64,000 bases of DNA from Phycomyces blakesleeanus NRRL 1555(-) (GCF_001638985.1 NW_017265138.1:1913993-1977992), one strand, 5' to 3'. Shown: positions 10,863 to 24,827, counted from the stretch's first letter. Program-made: numbers and translations. The notes: a model not told the origin generated them from the sequence alone.

Positions 10863-12369
10863 ACTTTACTTTACATAGTTTTAATTATACTTTTGTATAC
10901 TTTTTAACATAAAGCTGAAATGGCGGGAGAGTGACGGCTGTGAAAGGACTATTAAGTTTGCAAATTAAAATATAACTTGTATGGATAATATTGTTGAAAC
11001 CGAATTTAGTCCTTTTCTTTTCTTTTCCTTTTACAGTTTCAAATGTTGAGGTCTATGAATATCATCTGGGTATTATATATATTATTGATATTTTTGATGA
11101 GCTACGGTTATATCAAGTAGTATTTATAACTTAGACGTGTGTTTTATTGCGTTCTATTAACTGCAACAGATGTGATCATGATAGTTGCGGAGCACGTTGA
11201 TATTATTCAGTACATTTGCGCCGTACTCTAAAGAAAAAATTAACCTATTGATGTGTAGAGGTTTTCTTTCTTTCTTTCTTAAGGAAAATGTTGTCCGGAC
11301 AAACATTCGATGCACTTCGTCTTTGATATATACTTTATATATATATATCCAAAGTGTTCCAGTCTTTTTAGTCCCAATACTGTAGGAAATGAGTGGTGGT
11401 TCCGATAGTCATATCGGAATGTTGATGAATCTAGATACCTCTTCATAGGTAGAGACCTTTTCCTTTTTGACCTATAGTTTGGGGCTTTCATAAAAAGAAC
11501 GGCTATTATATTATGGTCTTTAAATTTCTAATATGCCTTAAAGATTTTGTTTTAGCTTTACCCGAATAATGAGAGAACCGAAAATGATATCAAAATAGTT
11601 TGTACACAAATCTGATTACTATACCACATACATTCTATATACACCGAATATTCAGGACTATTAAAGAAGTTTCTAGCTAGGATATGTTTGAAATATAGTA
11701 TTATTGATTATTCTTATTAATAAAATTTTCCAATGATATTCGAATAAATAAACGAAAAACTTGCTTATGTGTAAAAAACAATGAATTATATAATAAAATA
11801 AGTTGATTACAATGAGTTCACTGCTTTGGTTATGTCACACAACTTAGCCCTTTTAGATATAATCATTTTCATATACATCAGCTAAAATATATCACCAAGA
11901 AAATCTAACCATTGTGAAGTAAGTCTGAGTGAGTAAGGAAAATGATATATTTTCTACAAAAAAAGAAAAGCTGCTTGGCTTAATAATATTAAGAAATCTT
12001 ATGTATGTTTTAAGTTAATAATTAAATCCTGAACTCTCAAAGTTGAATTAGACACAGAATACACATCACTGATAATTTCGAAATATCGGCATGCCTTCGG
12101 ATCTGACCAACTTGTACAACCAAATTACCATTAAAATATATTAGCCCTCTGATACTTATGAGTGGCCCTGGTGATAGTCCTGGGGTAAGGCTTCTATCGT
12201 TACACGTATTGTGTGCAAAAAGGACCTTTTTTGTCCGCTTGTCGTTCCCCAAGATTTGAAGCGCAGTGTGAGTGAATGAGTTAAAAAGACAAAGAAAAAA
12301 AATGGCAGGATACTAAGACGGGGTAAGAGATTGGCTTTGTTACATCTCATTCTGACCGTCATAAACAGC
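10863..12369. other. Intergenic spacer, no supported gene
   Basis: AT-rich spacer between the MITE and the nucleotide-sugar transporter gene. It includes a TTTC microsatellite near 11264-11280 and an imperfect hairpin (CCGATAGTCATATCGG) at about 11400. The ORFs of 66-116 codons here have no recognisable motif and overlap the transporter promoter. Confidence 0.45.
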
Positions 12370-13918
12370 ATGTCTGTCTCAAATGCCTGGCTAGGATCTC
12401 TCGCCCAGATAATAGCATCAGATCTACCTATCATCATCTCATTGATCTTTGGCGGCTGCTGCAGTAATGTGTTTGCTCTCGAATTGCTAGTCAAGTAATG
12501 TATCATTAGCTTTTGTTATATTTCTTTCTAGTTATTTCCTTCTTTGATGATCAAAATACTAAAAAAAATACCAAGGAATTCCATTACGAACAAACTCGCT
12601 CTGATCTTCATTGAACCATAAAAAGAGATGCACCGAAGAGTGGTAAAACATTAAATGTCAAAAGAGAAAACAAACGGAGCACAAGTGTTTCTCATACATT
12701 TCTTTAAAGGACACCTCGTCACCTTGACTCAGTTTATATTTGTTGCATTGGAGGGCTTAGTGCATCAAATACGCTGGGATAACCAGGGATTTGGGCTCAA
12801 ACCAAGAGTTGTTCCTATCAAACGATGGCTCATTCTTGTCTGCCTGTTCTTTACTGTCTCAGTTCTAAATAACCTTGCGCTCGGATACCACATATCTGTG
12901 CCTCTTCACATCATCTTCCGTAGTGGTGGTTTGATCGTCAATATGCTGTTGGGTGTCTGGTGGCTAAAGAAAAGGTATTACGCATTTCAAGTCTACAGAA
13001 ATACTAATAATATTTAAATAGATACACCATAGGCCAGATCGGTGGTGTAGTTATGGTCACCCTGGGTGTTATTTGGGCTACTCTTGATAATACAAGCCCA
13101 AAGGATGTAAGTGTTAAACAAAGACAACAGGAATCCAAGCTAAGGTCCAAGTTCTACCTTTTAGGGAAATGTAACGGATCCATCAGAGTTTTATACTGGG
13201 ATTGCAATTCTTGTGGTCGCTATGATCCTATCAGCAGGAATGGGGTTATACCAAGAAGTAACTTATAAAACGTACGGGAAGCAATGGAGAGAAGGTTTAT
13301 TTTACACTGTGAGTACATCAAACACTTTATTTAATATGGTACTAACCTACTACTACATAGCACTTTCTCGCCCTTCCCTTTTTTGCCCTTTTCTACAAGG
13401 ATATTGCAAACCAAGTGGAGATCTATAACGCCTCTCCTATAGAAAACATCCCTAGCCTTCTCCAATCGATTCCCATAATTGACTCCATAATTTCAAATCC
13501 TTCGTTATCGCTATTACGGACATTTTTGAATAGTCTTGAGATTCCTCGTCTATGGCTTTACCTCAGTTTCAATGTGTTTACACAGTAAGTTTTCAATTAT
13601 ATAATAAAAAAGGGGGCTTTTCTGTTTTTTTTTTAAAAAAAAAACCCTAACATCATCACTAGATATGTGTGTATCTCAGGTGTAAACCGTATGACATCGA
13701 TGTCTACTTCCCTGACGTTGAACTTGGTCCTCAATCTTCGAAAGTTTACATCTCTTCTCATCTCTATTTTATACTTCGATAACGAATTTGGTCTTGGAGC
13801 AAAATTAGGTACTTTCCTTGTCTTTTTGGGTACACTCGTGTACGCAAGAGCTGGATCAGTTCCCAAACCTATAGAGACATCATCGGCTGAGAAAGAAAGC
13901 TCAGCCAGTAGAAAATAA
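12370..13918 (+). CDS. UDP-N-acetylglucosamine transporter, YEA4/SLC35B4 type
   Basis: Seven exons: 12370-12494, 12626-12642, 12710-12974, 13022-13106, 13165-13308, 13361-13584 and 13663-13918. They sum to 1116 nt, a 371-residue protein. The start MSVSNAWLGSLAQ leads into membrane segment 1 (IIISLIFGGCCSNVFALELLV). Key family stretches are GLKPRVVPIKRW, VSVLNNLALGYHISVPLH and IIFRSGGLIVNMLLGVWWL, followed by YTIGQIGGVVMVTLGVIWAT and MGLYQEVTYKTYGKQWREGLFYTH. The tail is hydrophilic and Ser/Lys rich. This is the UAA/drug-metabolite transporter fold with about ten helices. It should exchange UDP-GlcNAc into the ER/Golgi lumen, feeding chitin and N-glycan synthesis. The second exon is only 17 nt and encodes the bridge DAPKSG; without it the frame is broken and family alignment lost. 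A T10A10 palindrome sits in the last intron. Confidence 0.9.
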
Positions 13919-14680
13919 TACCTAAATGCATATTCGCCGTCATACAACAATACATCAATAAATTAATCCTGATTTTGTTCTTGAACAACCAAAATCAATT
14001 AGATCCAACAGTAGCTAATCCACTATAATGTCCTTTCAAATATTAGAGTTAATTATTTGCAAATCAGCTTTATTTATTTATTTAAAAAAAAAAAAAGAAA
14101 ATATGGTGAGGCAGTTGGTGGCCGCCTCGCCTTGGAAAGCAAAATCTAACAAGAAAATGTGAATAAATTGAAGACAAGGGAAGAGAGATGAAGAGGCAGT
14201 GAAGCACATTATTAAAAAAAAATTTAACAAAGAACAATAAAGTATTCCTTTTTATCTCACCAAAAAAACTTTCATATTTTTATATTTTGACAACTGATTC
14301 CAATCTCCCGTACACCTAATTAATTAAATTTTATTATTTAACTCATCCTAGCTATTATAGTGCATGTTTATTTATTGTCTTTCAAACACGTCCTCTTGAA
14401 GTAGTTTATTGTCCCTGGTTATCACGCTTCAATTAAAAATAGAGCACCTATTCTAGTTAGTAGTCCACACATGGATACTACAAAGGCGGGACTTTCTTCA
14501 TTACAGTAGTATCTTAACTAACTGTATTGCCTCCTGCAAGTACCCTACGTGTAATGATATTCAATCTTTGAAACAAACCACTGCTATATGGTCTCAATTC
14601 AATATTTTAAACACCGAAATCAATGTCTTGGTTTGTCACGTTTCCAAAGTAGCGCGTAGATTCCCAACATTATTGCTCCA
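13919..14680. other. Intergenic spacer
   Basis: Region between the transporter terminator side and SKI2. It holds several poly(A) runs (for example 14082-14094) and no ORF or RNA gene that I can support. Confidence 0.45.
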
Positions 14681-17600
14681 ATGATAGAGAAATGTAAGGA
14701 AATCAAAAGCTCATTAAGCTCATTATAAAATGCATACTTTTAAATTAAAGTCTTTTTTAAATTTAAACAACTGATTTCGAAACATTGTAGTCAATCAAGA
14801 GCGTCTAGATCAAGTCTTTTCCGTATTAAGAAAGACCAATGAAAAGAAGGTTGGTAGAATTACACATGAATAATAGCAGAGTTTGATAGTACTATAGTAT
14901 TATCGACTGTTTTTTTGCAGTAATCAATTCTAAATATTAAATTGTCTTTTTTATATACTCTTTTTACTCAAAGATTTCGTTTGATTTAACACCATCTGTT
15001 GAAGATATCAAACTCGAACTCGAACAAAAATTTTTAACACCCCAAAAGAAATTTCCAGACGCTTGGTTATCAAAATGTCAAAAGTAAGAATAATCAAGCT
15101 ATACTCTAAGCCCTAACTCACACATATTAGACATTGGTCGGAGACTCCTGATTACGAGTCTCTTGTTCAGGCACAGTTGTCCAAGCCGCGCACTACACTC
15201 CATGGTGCCCGCCAAGACTATGATGGTGATATTAAAGGATATCAAGAAACACTGATTGAGGACCCAAATTCACTTTCGACCAATTCCACAAGTCTCGCAC
15301 GTCCATTTGGCTCTTCCAAGAATTTTGTCCGAGGAAAAGCAACTCAATTTCCTTTTGCCCCTGGAGGTTTGGATTCGGAGGTATTGGTAGAGTCAGAGGA
15401 TAGAGATGATATTGTGGACTTTGACGTAAATCTCGATTTCTTGGATGAAGGTAAATTTATATGGACACCAAAGCTTATACTAAATGTGGATTGTGTAAGG
15501 TTGGTCTGCTAATTTATTTTATTTTATTTTTGGCTTTATTTCATTAAATGTTGACTGGACTAACAAACAGAAATGGAATCAATTGCACCTGGTCTTGACC
15601 GAGGACTTGTATTTGAAGGTGAAACTAATTATAAAATTCTTCAAATAATAATAATAGCAATAAAAAGAGAATACATTAGAATATTATCATTAACTAATGT
15701 AAATCAGGCGACGAAGAAAAGACATACAGCTCGACATTAGAAGGGGTCGATAATGTGTTTAGCATGGAAGATATCATGAAACCAAACGAAAATGAATTTG
15801 ATTTCTTAAACATAAAGACAATCGCAGCTGAGGATGAAACAGAAGATAGTCCAAAGGCAGGTCAAAAAATATGGCCTATCTTTACATCCATTTTCTTTCT
15901 ACTTATTCGTTGTAACTTTAGATTGAGAACAGTACTTCTGTGTCTAAAGGTAAATAACCTTCATAGTACATTATTTTAGATAATCATCACAAGTCTCCCT
16001 TTCCTCTAAATTAAGTTTCTCTTTTACAGAAAAAGAAGAGATCGATTCACTTTTGCCAGTACATCCTTCTATTGTTCACACCGAGGGAACTCAAAAGAAA
16101 CCTAGAATGGTGAACGAGGCACACAAACGCCGTGAATGGGCCCATGAAATCAATGTCAACCAGCCATTTGATAACTTTCATGAACTTGTCCCCGAAATGG
16201 CACACAACGTACGCATTATACTACTTATATTTTATCTTTGTTCAATTACTCATACACATGCATGTATATATACGTGTGTTGATTTATACTTTCTAGTTCC
16301 CATTCGAGCTCGATACTTTCCAAAAGCATGCTGTCTATCATCTTGAGATTGGAGATTCAGTGTTTGTGGCTGCTCATACTTCTGCTGGAAAAACAGCTGT
16401 TGCAGATTATGCCATTGCTTTGGCCACAAAACACATGACAAAGCAAGTGAATAATACCATCGTGTTCTTATAATAACTATTATACATACATACAAAACGC
16501 CACAAGTCTAGTATTAATTAACCAATTCTTTCATTTAGGGCTATCTACACATCTCCAATCAAAGCCCTTAGTAACCAAAAGTTCCGAGATTTCAAACAAA
16601 CATTTGGAGATGATGTTGGTATCTTGACAGGCGATGTACAGATCAAACCAGAAGCGAGTTGCTTGGTGATGACCACAGAAATTCTTCGGAGTATGCTTTA
16701 TCGTGGTGCCGATCTTATTCGGGATGTCGAATTTGTGATTTTTGACGAAGTGCATTATGTAAACGATCTTGAGGTAAAATGAATTTATACGTTAGATACT
16801 GCTATTGATAATCTACTAAATTATTATTATAATGATATTTTTTTAAAACGAACAACAATTATTTAGAGAGGCGTAGTGTGGGAAGAGGTCATTATTATGC
16901 TTCCAGCACATGTCAATATAATTCTGCTTTCTGCTACTGTTCCAAATACAAAAGAATTCGCTGATTGGGTTGGGTAAGTTTAATGGGTGACTTTATGAAA
17001 TTGTAAAATATCTAAGCTAGTGTTAAATTGGATTAGACGAACAAAGAAGAAGGACATCTATGTAATCAGTACTCTTAAGCGTCCTGTTCCTCTTGAGCAC
17101 CATTTATATGCCAACAAGGAGCTTTTCAAGATTGTCGGTGCTCACGAAACAAAGTTGAATGGCGCAGCGTATGTATTTATTTAATGGTCTAGCAACACAT
17201 CTCAACAAGTATATGTTTGCTTTAAAATAGATATAAAGCAGCAAGTGATGCATTAACTAAACGAAAAGAGCAACGTGATGCTCCAGCTGGTGGATCCGCT
17301 GGGGCTAGAGGAGCTAGAGGTGGAAGAGGTGGAAGAGGTGCGCTGGTTGTACGCGGAGCAAATAAGCCGATGCCCAGAAATCATCACGCAGCTATGCAAA
17401 CAGTAAGTATAACCATTTACATGAGCCTAAATAATGCACTGTTAATTATTTGGGTTACAATGAACCAATTTGATAGGATCGCAATCTTTTTGTTCATTTA
17501 ATTGGTATGCTCAATACCAAAAAACTGCTCCCAGTTGTCATCTTTACTTTCTCCAAACGCCGATGTGAAGAATATGCCAGCAGTCTTTCAAAGACAGATC

Positions 17601-20403
17601 TCTGTACCAGCTTAGAAAAGAGTGAAATACATGTATTTATTGAACGAAGTCTTGTACGCTTGCGTGGTACAGACAAAGAGCTTCCCCAAATTTTGCGTAT
17701 GCGTGATCTTTTGAGTCGTGGTATAGCCGTCCATCATGGTGGTCTTTTGCCTATTATAAAAGAGGTATGTAAAACCAAAAACAATCCAACTAATTGTCGA
17801 TGTATGAAGTCAATTAATGCTATCTACGTTTTAGATTGTAGAAATTCTTTTTGCCAGGGGTCTTGTCAAAGTACTCTATGCAACTGAAACCTTTGCCATG
17901 GTAAGATCAAGCTTTCTTCTCTGTCATTTAGTTCAGCCTAGCAATTATCATTTATCTTTAACCACCTCAATGTAGGGTGTTAATATGCCAGCAAAAAGCG
18001 TCGTGTTTTCTGGAATTCGTAAACATGATGGTCGTAACTTCCGTGATCTCTTGCCAGGTATAATACTACCATTGCTATCACCATTACGGTTGTGACAAAT
18101 CTAATATATATATATATATATATATAATTATTAGGTGAGTATACCCAGATGTCTGGACGTGCTGGTCGTCGTGGTCTTGACAGCACTGGCATGGTCATAA
18201 TTGCATGCAGTGGGGATGAAGTCCCAGAGGTATATTATTATTATTATTAAGTTATATGTTTTATGACACCTCACAATCCAGTGGCTCATGTCTTCTTCCT
18301 ATTTTTTTTCGTTAGGTTTCCGGTCTATCGCACATGCTCCTTGGAAAACCCACAAAGCTCGAATCTCAGTTCAGATTGACTTATAGTATGATTCTTAACC
18401 TTTTGCGCGTCGAAGCACTCAAGGTTGAAGAGATGATCAAGCGTAGTTTCTCCGAAAATAGTACACAAAAGCTCCTTCCTGATACCAAGCGCCTGGTCGA
18501 TGAGAATGAGCAAAAAATGAGCGCTCTTCGCCAGCTAGACTGTACTATTTGTGGACTTGACCTTGACAAGTTTTATGATGTGTGTGGTGAGATCATCTTA
18601 TTGAACCGTAACATGATGATGCAATATATTGTTAAGACACCCACTGGTAACCGAGCATTAAGCTCTGGTCGTCTCGTGGTTGTAAACAACAATGTATTCA
18701 GAAATACTCCTGCGGTTTTGTTGAAGCCATTGCCTGTTGGGACAGGCACAGCCAGTCAGCAACAACAAAAATCATTCTACTGTGTAGTGTTGCTTCCCAA
18801 AGACTTTGATATGAATGCAGCAAATGCTTCATCAGGAGGTAAAATACAATTCTCATAATATCGTAAACAAAAGAAAACTGATAGTATATTTGCTTTGTGT
18901 GTGTATGCAGTAGATGAAACCGCGCCGTTGCCTGTTACGTGTATAAATATTCCTGAGAACGAAGATAGTAAAGCCGAAGTAGTTACGATCGGTGCTTCTG
19001 ATATTCTATTTGTCACTCGCTCAAGCATCAAGGTATGTAGTATTTGCATGTGTCACTGAATGTTTTAATATGATACTTACAGTGCTATTCAGATCAATGC
19101 AGATGCTATAATTGCTGGTCAAAACCCCATGGAAATCACTCGTGTTAAGCAGGAACTACAGACATTCAGTGCAGACGCAAAGAAGGGTAAATAAAATACC
19201 TTGATAGCTACATTTTTGTCAAACAATAGTAATAATAAAACAAATTTTCTTTAGGGGTTTTTTCTGAGTATGACTGGCAGAAGATCAAGGATATAGAGTT
19301 CCAGGAAATGTTACGCACCAAAACTGAATTTATGAAGCTCCTTCGTGGTAGTTTCCAGTGCACTAAATGCCCAGATCTGAACGAACATGTAAGGCCACAA
19401 ATACACATAAAATGGCTACTCAGTACTTAATTACTCACAAACATCTTATTCTTTTCTCTTTTCCTTTTTCATAAAACAAAAACATAAGTATGCCCTTATA
19501 CACGCCCACAAACGTCTTTCTAGTCAAATAGATATGCTGAAACTCACTATTTCTGATCAAAATCTGGAGCTGTTGCCCGATTACCATCAACGTATTGAGG
19601 TTCTTAAGCGGATGAACTATATCGATGAGCAGGGTACTGTTCAACTAAAGGGAAGAGTCGCATGTGAAATCAACTCTGCAGACGAACTGCTTTTGACCGA
19701 ACTTGTTCTGGACAATGTATTTTCGGATTATGAACCTGCTGAGATTGTTGCCATTCTTTCGGCATTTGTTTTCCAGGAAAGAAATGCAAGTGAGCCACGC
19801 TTGACACCAAAGCTTGCAAAGGCTAAAGAAGTGGTTTTGACATACGCACGCAAGGTGGCTCAGGTCCAAGTGGATTGTGGTCTTGCTATTTCTGTCGAAG
19901 ATTATGCCAACAGTCTCAAATTTGGCTTGGTTGAAGTTGTTTATGAGTGGGCTCAAGGGTTGGTAAGTATAAATTACAATGTATAAGATAAACAAAATTA
20001 ACTTACATATCTATGCAGCCTTTTAAACACATTACTGACCTTACAGATGTACTGGAAGGTAAGTAACATAATAAGCTGCTATGCTCTATTAAAGAGGAAA
20101 ACAGAAGAAGCTAACCACAATGTCTTTGGTAGGATCAATCGTTAGATGTATCAGTCGATTGGACGAGACATGCCGTGAAGTCTTGGGAGCTGCAAGAATG
20201 GTTGGCGATACAAATCTTTATAAAAAAATGGAGGAAGCAGAACAAGATATCAAGCGAGATATCGTGTTTGCAGCAAGTTTGGTAAGAGAAGCTCTAATCT
20301 ACTGTTCTTTAACTATATCTTGTGAAAAAGAAGAAGGAAGAATATCATATTCAAGTTTAAAGAGCTGATTAAACTAAAATTTCGCGATTTATAGTATTTC
20401 TAA
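14681..20403 (+). CDS. SKI2: Ski2 DExH-box RNA helicase (SKI complex, cytoplasmic exosome cofactor)
   Basis: Large spliced gene. A 13-nt first exon (14681-14693, ATG ATA GAG AAA T) joins 14791-14849 and 14974-15083 to give [14 protein letters not shown] and then [15 protein letters not shown]. Helicase motifs appear in order: motif [10 protein letters not shown] (about 16370), Ia [14 protein letters not shown] (about 16556), motif [10 protein letters not shown] (about 16744), motif [11 protein letters not shown] (about 16927), motif V ATETFAMGVNMP, and motif [14 protein letters not shown] (about 18147). A Gly/Arg-rich insert ([10 protein letters not shown], about 17300) separates the two RecA domains. 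A beta-barrel/arch region and a DSHCT domain ([20 protein letters not shown] ... [12 protein letters not shown]) follow. The last exon is only TAT TTC TAA after a 99-nt intron, giving the conserved C-terminus AASLYF. With Ski3 and Ski8 it threads mRNA into the exosome for 3'-5' decay. Mtr4 was considered, but the N-terminal [18 protein letters not shown] segment and overall layout fit Ski2. Confidence 0.93.
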
Positions 20404-21873
20404 AACGCCAAGTGACAGTCGAAATCTCCATTATATTGAGCCTAACATTATTTGCCAGCGTATGCATTCGAATAAACGTTCACAGATACAAACAAACAGC
20501 TTATTAAATATTGTTGATTGCTGTATTGATACTGGAAAGGTGTGGTAGTGTTATTAGATTATGTAAATACAATAATATATAGTCTATTCCAAGAGGACTA
20601 AACCAGTGACAAACTGATGCATATACAACTATGTAAGAAAGAGTGATTAATTGAATGACCAGCGATCTTAAGGGTACGACGTTTCCAAGATTGGTGCCGA
20701 CATTTCATTTTAGGGTATAGTATTTTGAAGTATTATGCTACATAGCTATTTTATTACATACGTGTATATAAGAGAGTAGATACTGGCAGCGTCAAGCTGT
20801 ATGTATGAAAGTGTATACTCAAGGTGGTACTTTTTATACTTATCTAAAAGACGGTTACAAATTTGGTCTAAAAACGGGCTAATCAACTGGGTTAATGAAC
20901 CTGGTTATTAGTAGGCTTCATTTTTTTGGTGAACATGGTTTACACCACATTTCATTACCACAAGGATTCTCAACAGTATTTCGCGCATAAATTTACATTT
21001 TAAAAGTAATATTATTGTGTGAAAAGACTTTCTAATAATGTAAAAAAAAAACTTTACGTCCAAAATAATAATAATGGTAAATTGCTTCAAGTTCACAACC
21101 GTTTTATTAAAGTAACTTTAGTAGAATAAGTATGAATCGTTAGGGACCAGATATAATTATTAGACTTTGCATAACGAGTCACATTTAGGTGGTCTGGTAA
21201 AATGAAAACTTCGGGTCCCATCAGAAAAGGTCGTCCCCTAGGATTAACGATATTTTATATGAATTAAAATCAACCTCCCCACCACAGTGGATATTTAACT
21301 GTCGGGTTAACAGTCACTGTCGAGAAATCCGGATAAAAAGATGAGCTTGTGATTCTTGCCCTTGATCTTTATGATTTCTTCTTGTTCATGGTAGCGGTAT
21401 CTTACACCCAATAAAGTAACATTTGTTTCTTTTGGGTATATTAAGTATTATAAGGCAATGTGTATATATGCATTTTTGGTATTACAAATATACATGCCTA
21501 TGATATTTAGTGTGTATATATGTGTGTAGACTTATCAAAAGATAGGATGATTTTGTAGTAATTGTAAAGAAGTATAAAAGTAAGGGTTTAATCATTGCTA
21601 CTTGCAATCATTAGTTTTATGACGCAATAAAATAGCAACGGTCGTTTGTACAGAGGTGCACATAGCGATCTCCATGTAAACAATGGCCAACGGGCCCCCT
21701 TCAATTTTTTTAAAAAAAATTAGTAGCCTGCAAGGCAAAGAATGAGTTGTGCAAACAGTCCTATTGAGCGCCGATAGTCCAATTCTCGTTCTTTCTTAAT
21801 TCTCCTCCCCCCACTCTGCTCCTCGAGACTTTTTCCCTTCCTCTTCCTTTTTTTGTACGTGTGTGTGTCATTA
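20404..21873. other. Intergenic spacer including the QCR1-like promoter
   Basis: About 1.5 kb of AT-rich sequence. The last 110 bp before the next start codon is C/T-rich (CTCCTCCCCCCACTC, then CTTCCTCTTCC), as in leaders of highly expressed fungal genes. A T7A8 palindrome lies at 21705-21719. No ORF is supported. Confidence 0.45.
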
Positions 21874-24051
21874 ATGGCTTCCAAGCTCCTCTCTCATACC
21901 CTTCAGTCTCGCACTGTCTTGACAAAGCAGGTAATATATATATAAAATCAGAGTTTGTTTTTATTACATTTAATATTATTATTTTACGCTTTCAATTACC
22001 ATTATGAACGACATTATTATCATCATCGGCACATCACGTTCAACAATTATTGTCTAGATAATAAATAAGACGCATACTATTCGCCTATTATATAGATCTA
22101 ATACGACAAATTACAACGCAGACCAACAATGACACTACCAATTAACCAATCAATTCAATTCAACCAAACCAAACCAAACAAAAGAAACGAAAAGAATGAA
22201 GAAATAAAATAACCTTTTGGAAATGTACAACGATATGCTCTTTATATTATTATTATTATTATTAAACATAATTGTTAAAATCTAAAACGAAAACGAAAAA
22301 AAAAGTTGATTTGAAGAAGAATGGTCATAATTTTATACGTACAATTAATGTTGACATGATCCTAAAACACACTAGTTCGTTCGCCCTTTGGCAACCTCTG
22401 CCGTCCGTGCTTCTACTCGCACTACCACTCTCTCTAACGGTCTCACTGTTGCTACTGAAGGGAACCCTGCCTCAGGTGCCGCTACTGTCGGTGTGTGGGT
22501 TGGCGCTGGTTCTCGTTCAGATACCATCAACGGAACTGCCAACTTTTTGGAACATATTGGTATCCAGGTACAAACAATTGACATATTTTCTTGATATTAT
22601 TTTATTTTGTATATTTATCTTATGTTTAGAAACCAAATATTTATACACAACTACAACTACAATTACACAAACTTTACCAATCCCACCACCAATCCCAGCA
22701 ATACTAACAACAGCAACAAGAAAATATTTCTATTTATTTACCTATTTATCTGAATTAATCATTAATCGTATATATATAATCTTAATTATCTGTGTGGGTG
22801 TGACTTTTGGGTGGTGTATCTAGGGCCATGCTTCTTCTTTCGAAAAACTCGGTGCTATTGTAAACGGTGATACTTGCCGTGAACAGACCTTCTTTGCCGC
22901 AAAGACCCTTGGTGCCAATGTGAGCGAGTCTGTCGAGATTCTTGCTGATTTGATCCAGAACCCCAAGCTCGATGCTGCTTCCATTGAAGCTGCCCGCAAA
23001 TCTGTCTTGGCCCAGCAGGCTCAGGCTGAGAAGAACCTCGAGCAGGTTACCTTTGATCACTTGCACGCCATGGCCTTCCAGGGCGAGAGTCTTGGCCGCC
23101 CTATTGCTGGTGTCCGCGAGACTGTCGAGAGCTTGACTACCGGTGACCTCAGTTCGTTCCACAAAGCCAACTATGGCGCCAACCGCCTTGTCCTTGTTGG
23201 TTCAGGTGATGTCTCTCACGAAGCTCTTGTCAAGCTCGCCGAAAAGTCATTTGGACAGCTTGCTGCTTCTACCTCTGCTGCTCCTACCAAGAAGGCTCTT
23301 TTCACTGGTTCCGAGATCCGTCTGCGTGATGATGTCCTCCCCCAGGCTCACGTTGCTATGGCCGTTGAGGCCGCACCCTATCTGTCTGCCGACTACTTCA
23401 ACTTCCTTGTTATGCAAGCCTTGATTGGTACCTGGAGTAGCTCTCTTGGTGGCTCTTCCCACCTTTCTTCCAGACTGTCGACCATTGTGAACGGCAACCA
23501 TTTGGCAGACTACTTCACTTCCTTCACCGAGGGTTTCAAGGACACCGGTCTGTTTGGTCTTTACTTTGCCTCCCAGAACAGAGAGCAGATCGATGACTTT
23601 GTTCACTTTGCTCAGAGTGAGTGGGTCCGTCTTTCTACTTCTGTCACCTCTAGTGAGGTTGAGCGCGCAAAGCAGCAGGTTAAGGCCAGCCTCTTGTTGA
23701 AGACTGATTCGACTTGCACCTCTGCTCGCGACATTGGTAGCCAGATTCTCGGTTCCGGCAAGCACTTGTCTGGAGAAGAGTTGAAGCAGGCTATCAACAA
23801 GATCACTGCTGCTGACATCCGCCGCACTGCCAACCAGTACCTTTGGGATCAGGAGGTTGTTGTTGCTGGTGTTGGTCCTATTGAGGGCTTGACTGACTAC
23901 AACAGAGTCCGTGGCAACATGGCTTACAACAGGTAAAATTATAATGAATGATAATTTATGGTTTCTGTCTTTTTTTTTAGTTTGTGGAAATTGTGAAATG
24001 CAACAAATCATGATACTTATTTTATTCTTTTATTCTTTCTTTAGATTCTAA
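21874..24051 (+). CDS. Cytochrome bc1 core protein 1 / mitochondrial processing peptidase beta-like (M16 family)
   Basis: Four exons, 21874-21930, 22376-22567, 22824-23932 and 24045-24051, give a 454-residue protein. The N-terminus MASKLLSHTLQSRTVLTKQ plus FVRPLATSAVRAS is a typical basic mitochondrial presequence. The M16 fold is clear: TTLSNGLTVATE, VGVWVGAGSRSD, FQGESLGRPIAG and NYGANRLVLVGSG, with the C-terminal half DIGSQILGSGKHLSGEEL and a final DYNRVRGNMAYNRF. The zinc motif HxxEH reads NFLEH (codons starting 22541), so one metal ligand is lost. The downstream Glu region (VEILADLIQN) is kept, but the usual EMQEV is replaced by AQQAQAEKN. This suggests a structural complex III core 1 subunit, with proteolysis done by another protein. 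The last coding exon is just A TTC TAA. Strong C-ending codon preference indicates high expression. Confidence 0.88.
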
Positions 24052-24792
24052 TTATTTTATTTTAATCGTCAACGTTTAAAGTTATTATTATTATTATTAT
24101 TATTATTATTTTACAAGAAAAAAAAGCATCGTCGTTTACTGGTAATAAAACAAAGGCAAAAATTTAAAGAAGATTGTTAGAGTAGAGATTGAAATAAATA
24201 GGTGATATATTTTGAGAAGGAAGGGGTCTTGATATAGCAAAACATCAGTAGAACTGCTTGTATTATTTTTATGAATTGCTTTAGAGAATATCTCTGTGTG
24301 TGTAAGGAAAATATAGAAAAGCATTGCAAATATCCAGAACAAGAATGAGAATGATGTATTTATCTTGGATTTTAACACCAAGAAGCATGATTTATTCAAA
24401 GCATTACATGTAACGTTTGACACCAAAATAAGATAATCAAGAAAAGAATCATATAATAGAAAATAGAGAGGTAAGGTAGGGTATGGGATGGAGTGGGGTG
24501 GGGCTTGCACAGAACAAGACTTTATTTGGATTGTTCATCCCTTTTTTGATATTCGTGTTTGTTTTCAATGTGACTATAAAGTATAAAGTATAAAGTATAA
24601 AATAAAGACTCAGGGTCTTCCCACGTAAGATCACAGTTGAATTGGATCTACAGATTAAAGTGGTGCAGTTTTTTCTTTTCTTTTTTATATTTATTTCAAT
24701 GAATGGCTTTGTTGGGTAGCAAAGTATCGTGGTGGGACAAGAATCATTTGAAATAATTCGAGTACGAATATGGCAAATATGAACATCAATTC

Positions 24793-24827
<35 letters not shown>

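Noticed and set aside
11279..11491. Possible transposon-derived fragment with a small hairpin
   Set aside because: The sequence is not AT-simple, but I could not match it to any element or find a second copy in the window.
23247..24011. 254-codon ORF antisense to the core 1 gene
   Set aside because: A shadow of a highly codon-biased exon; no conserved motif.
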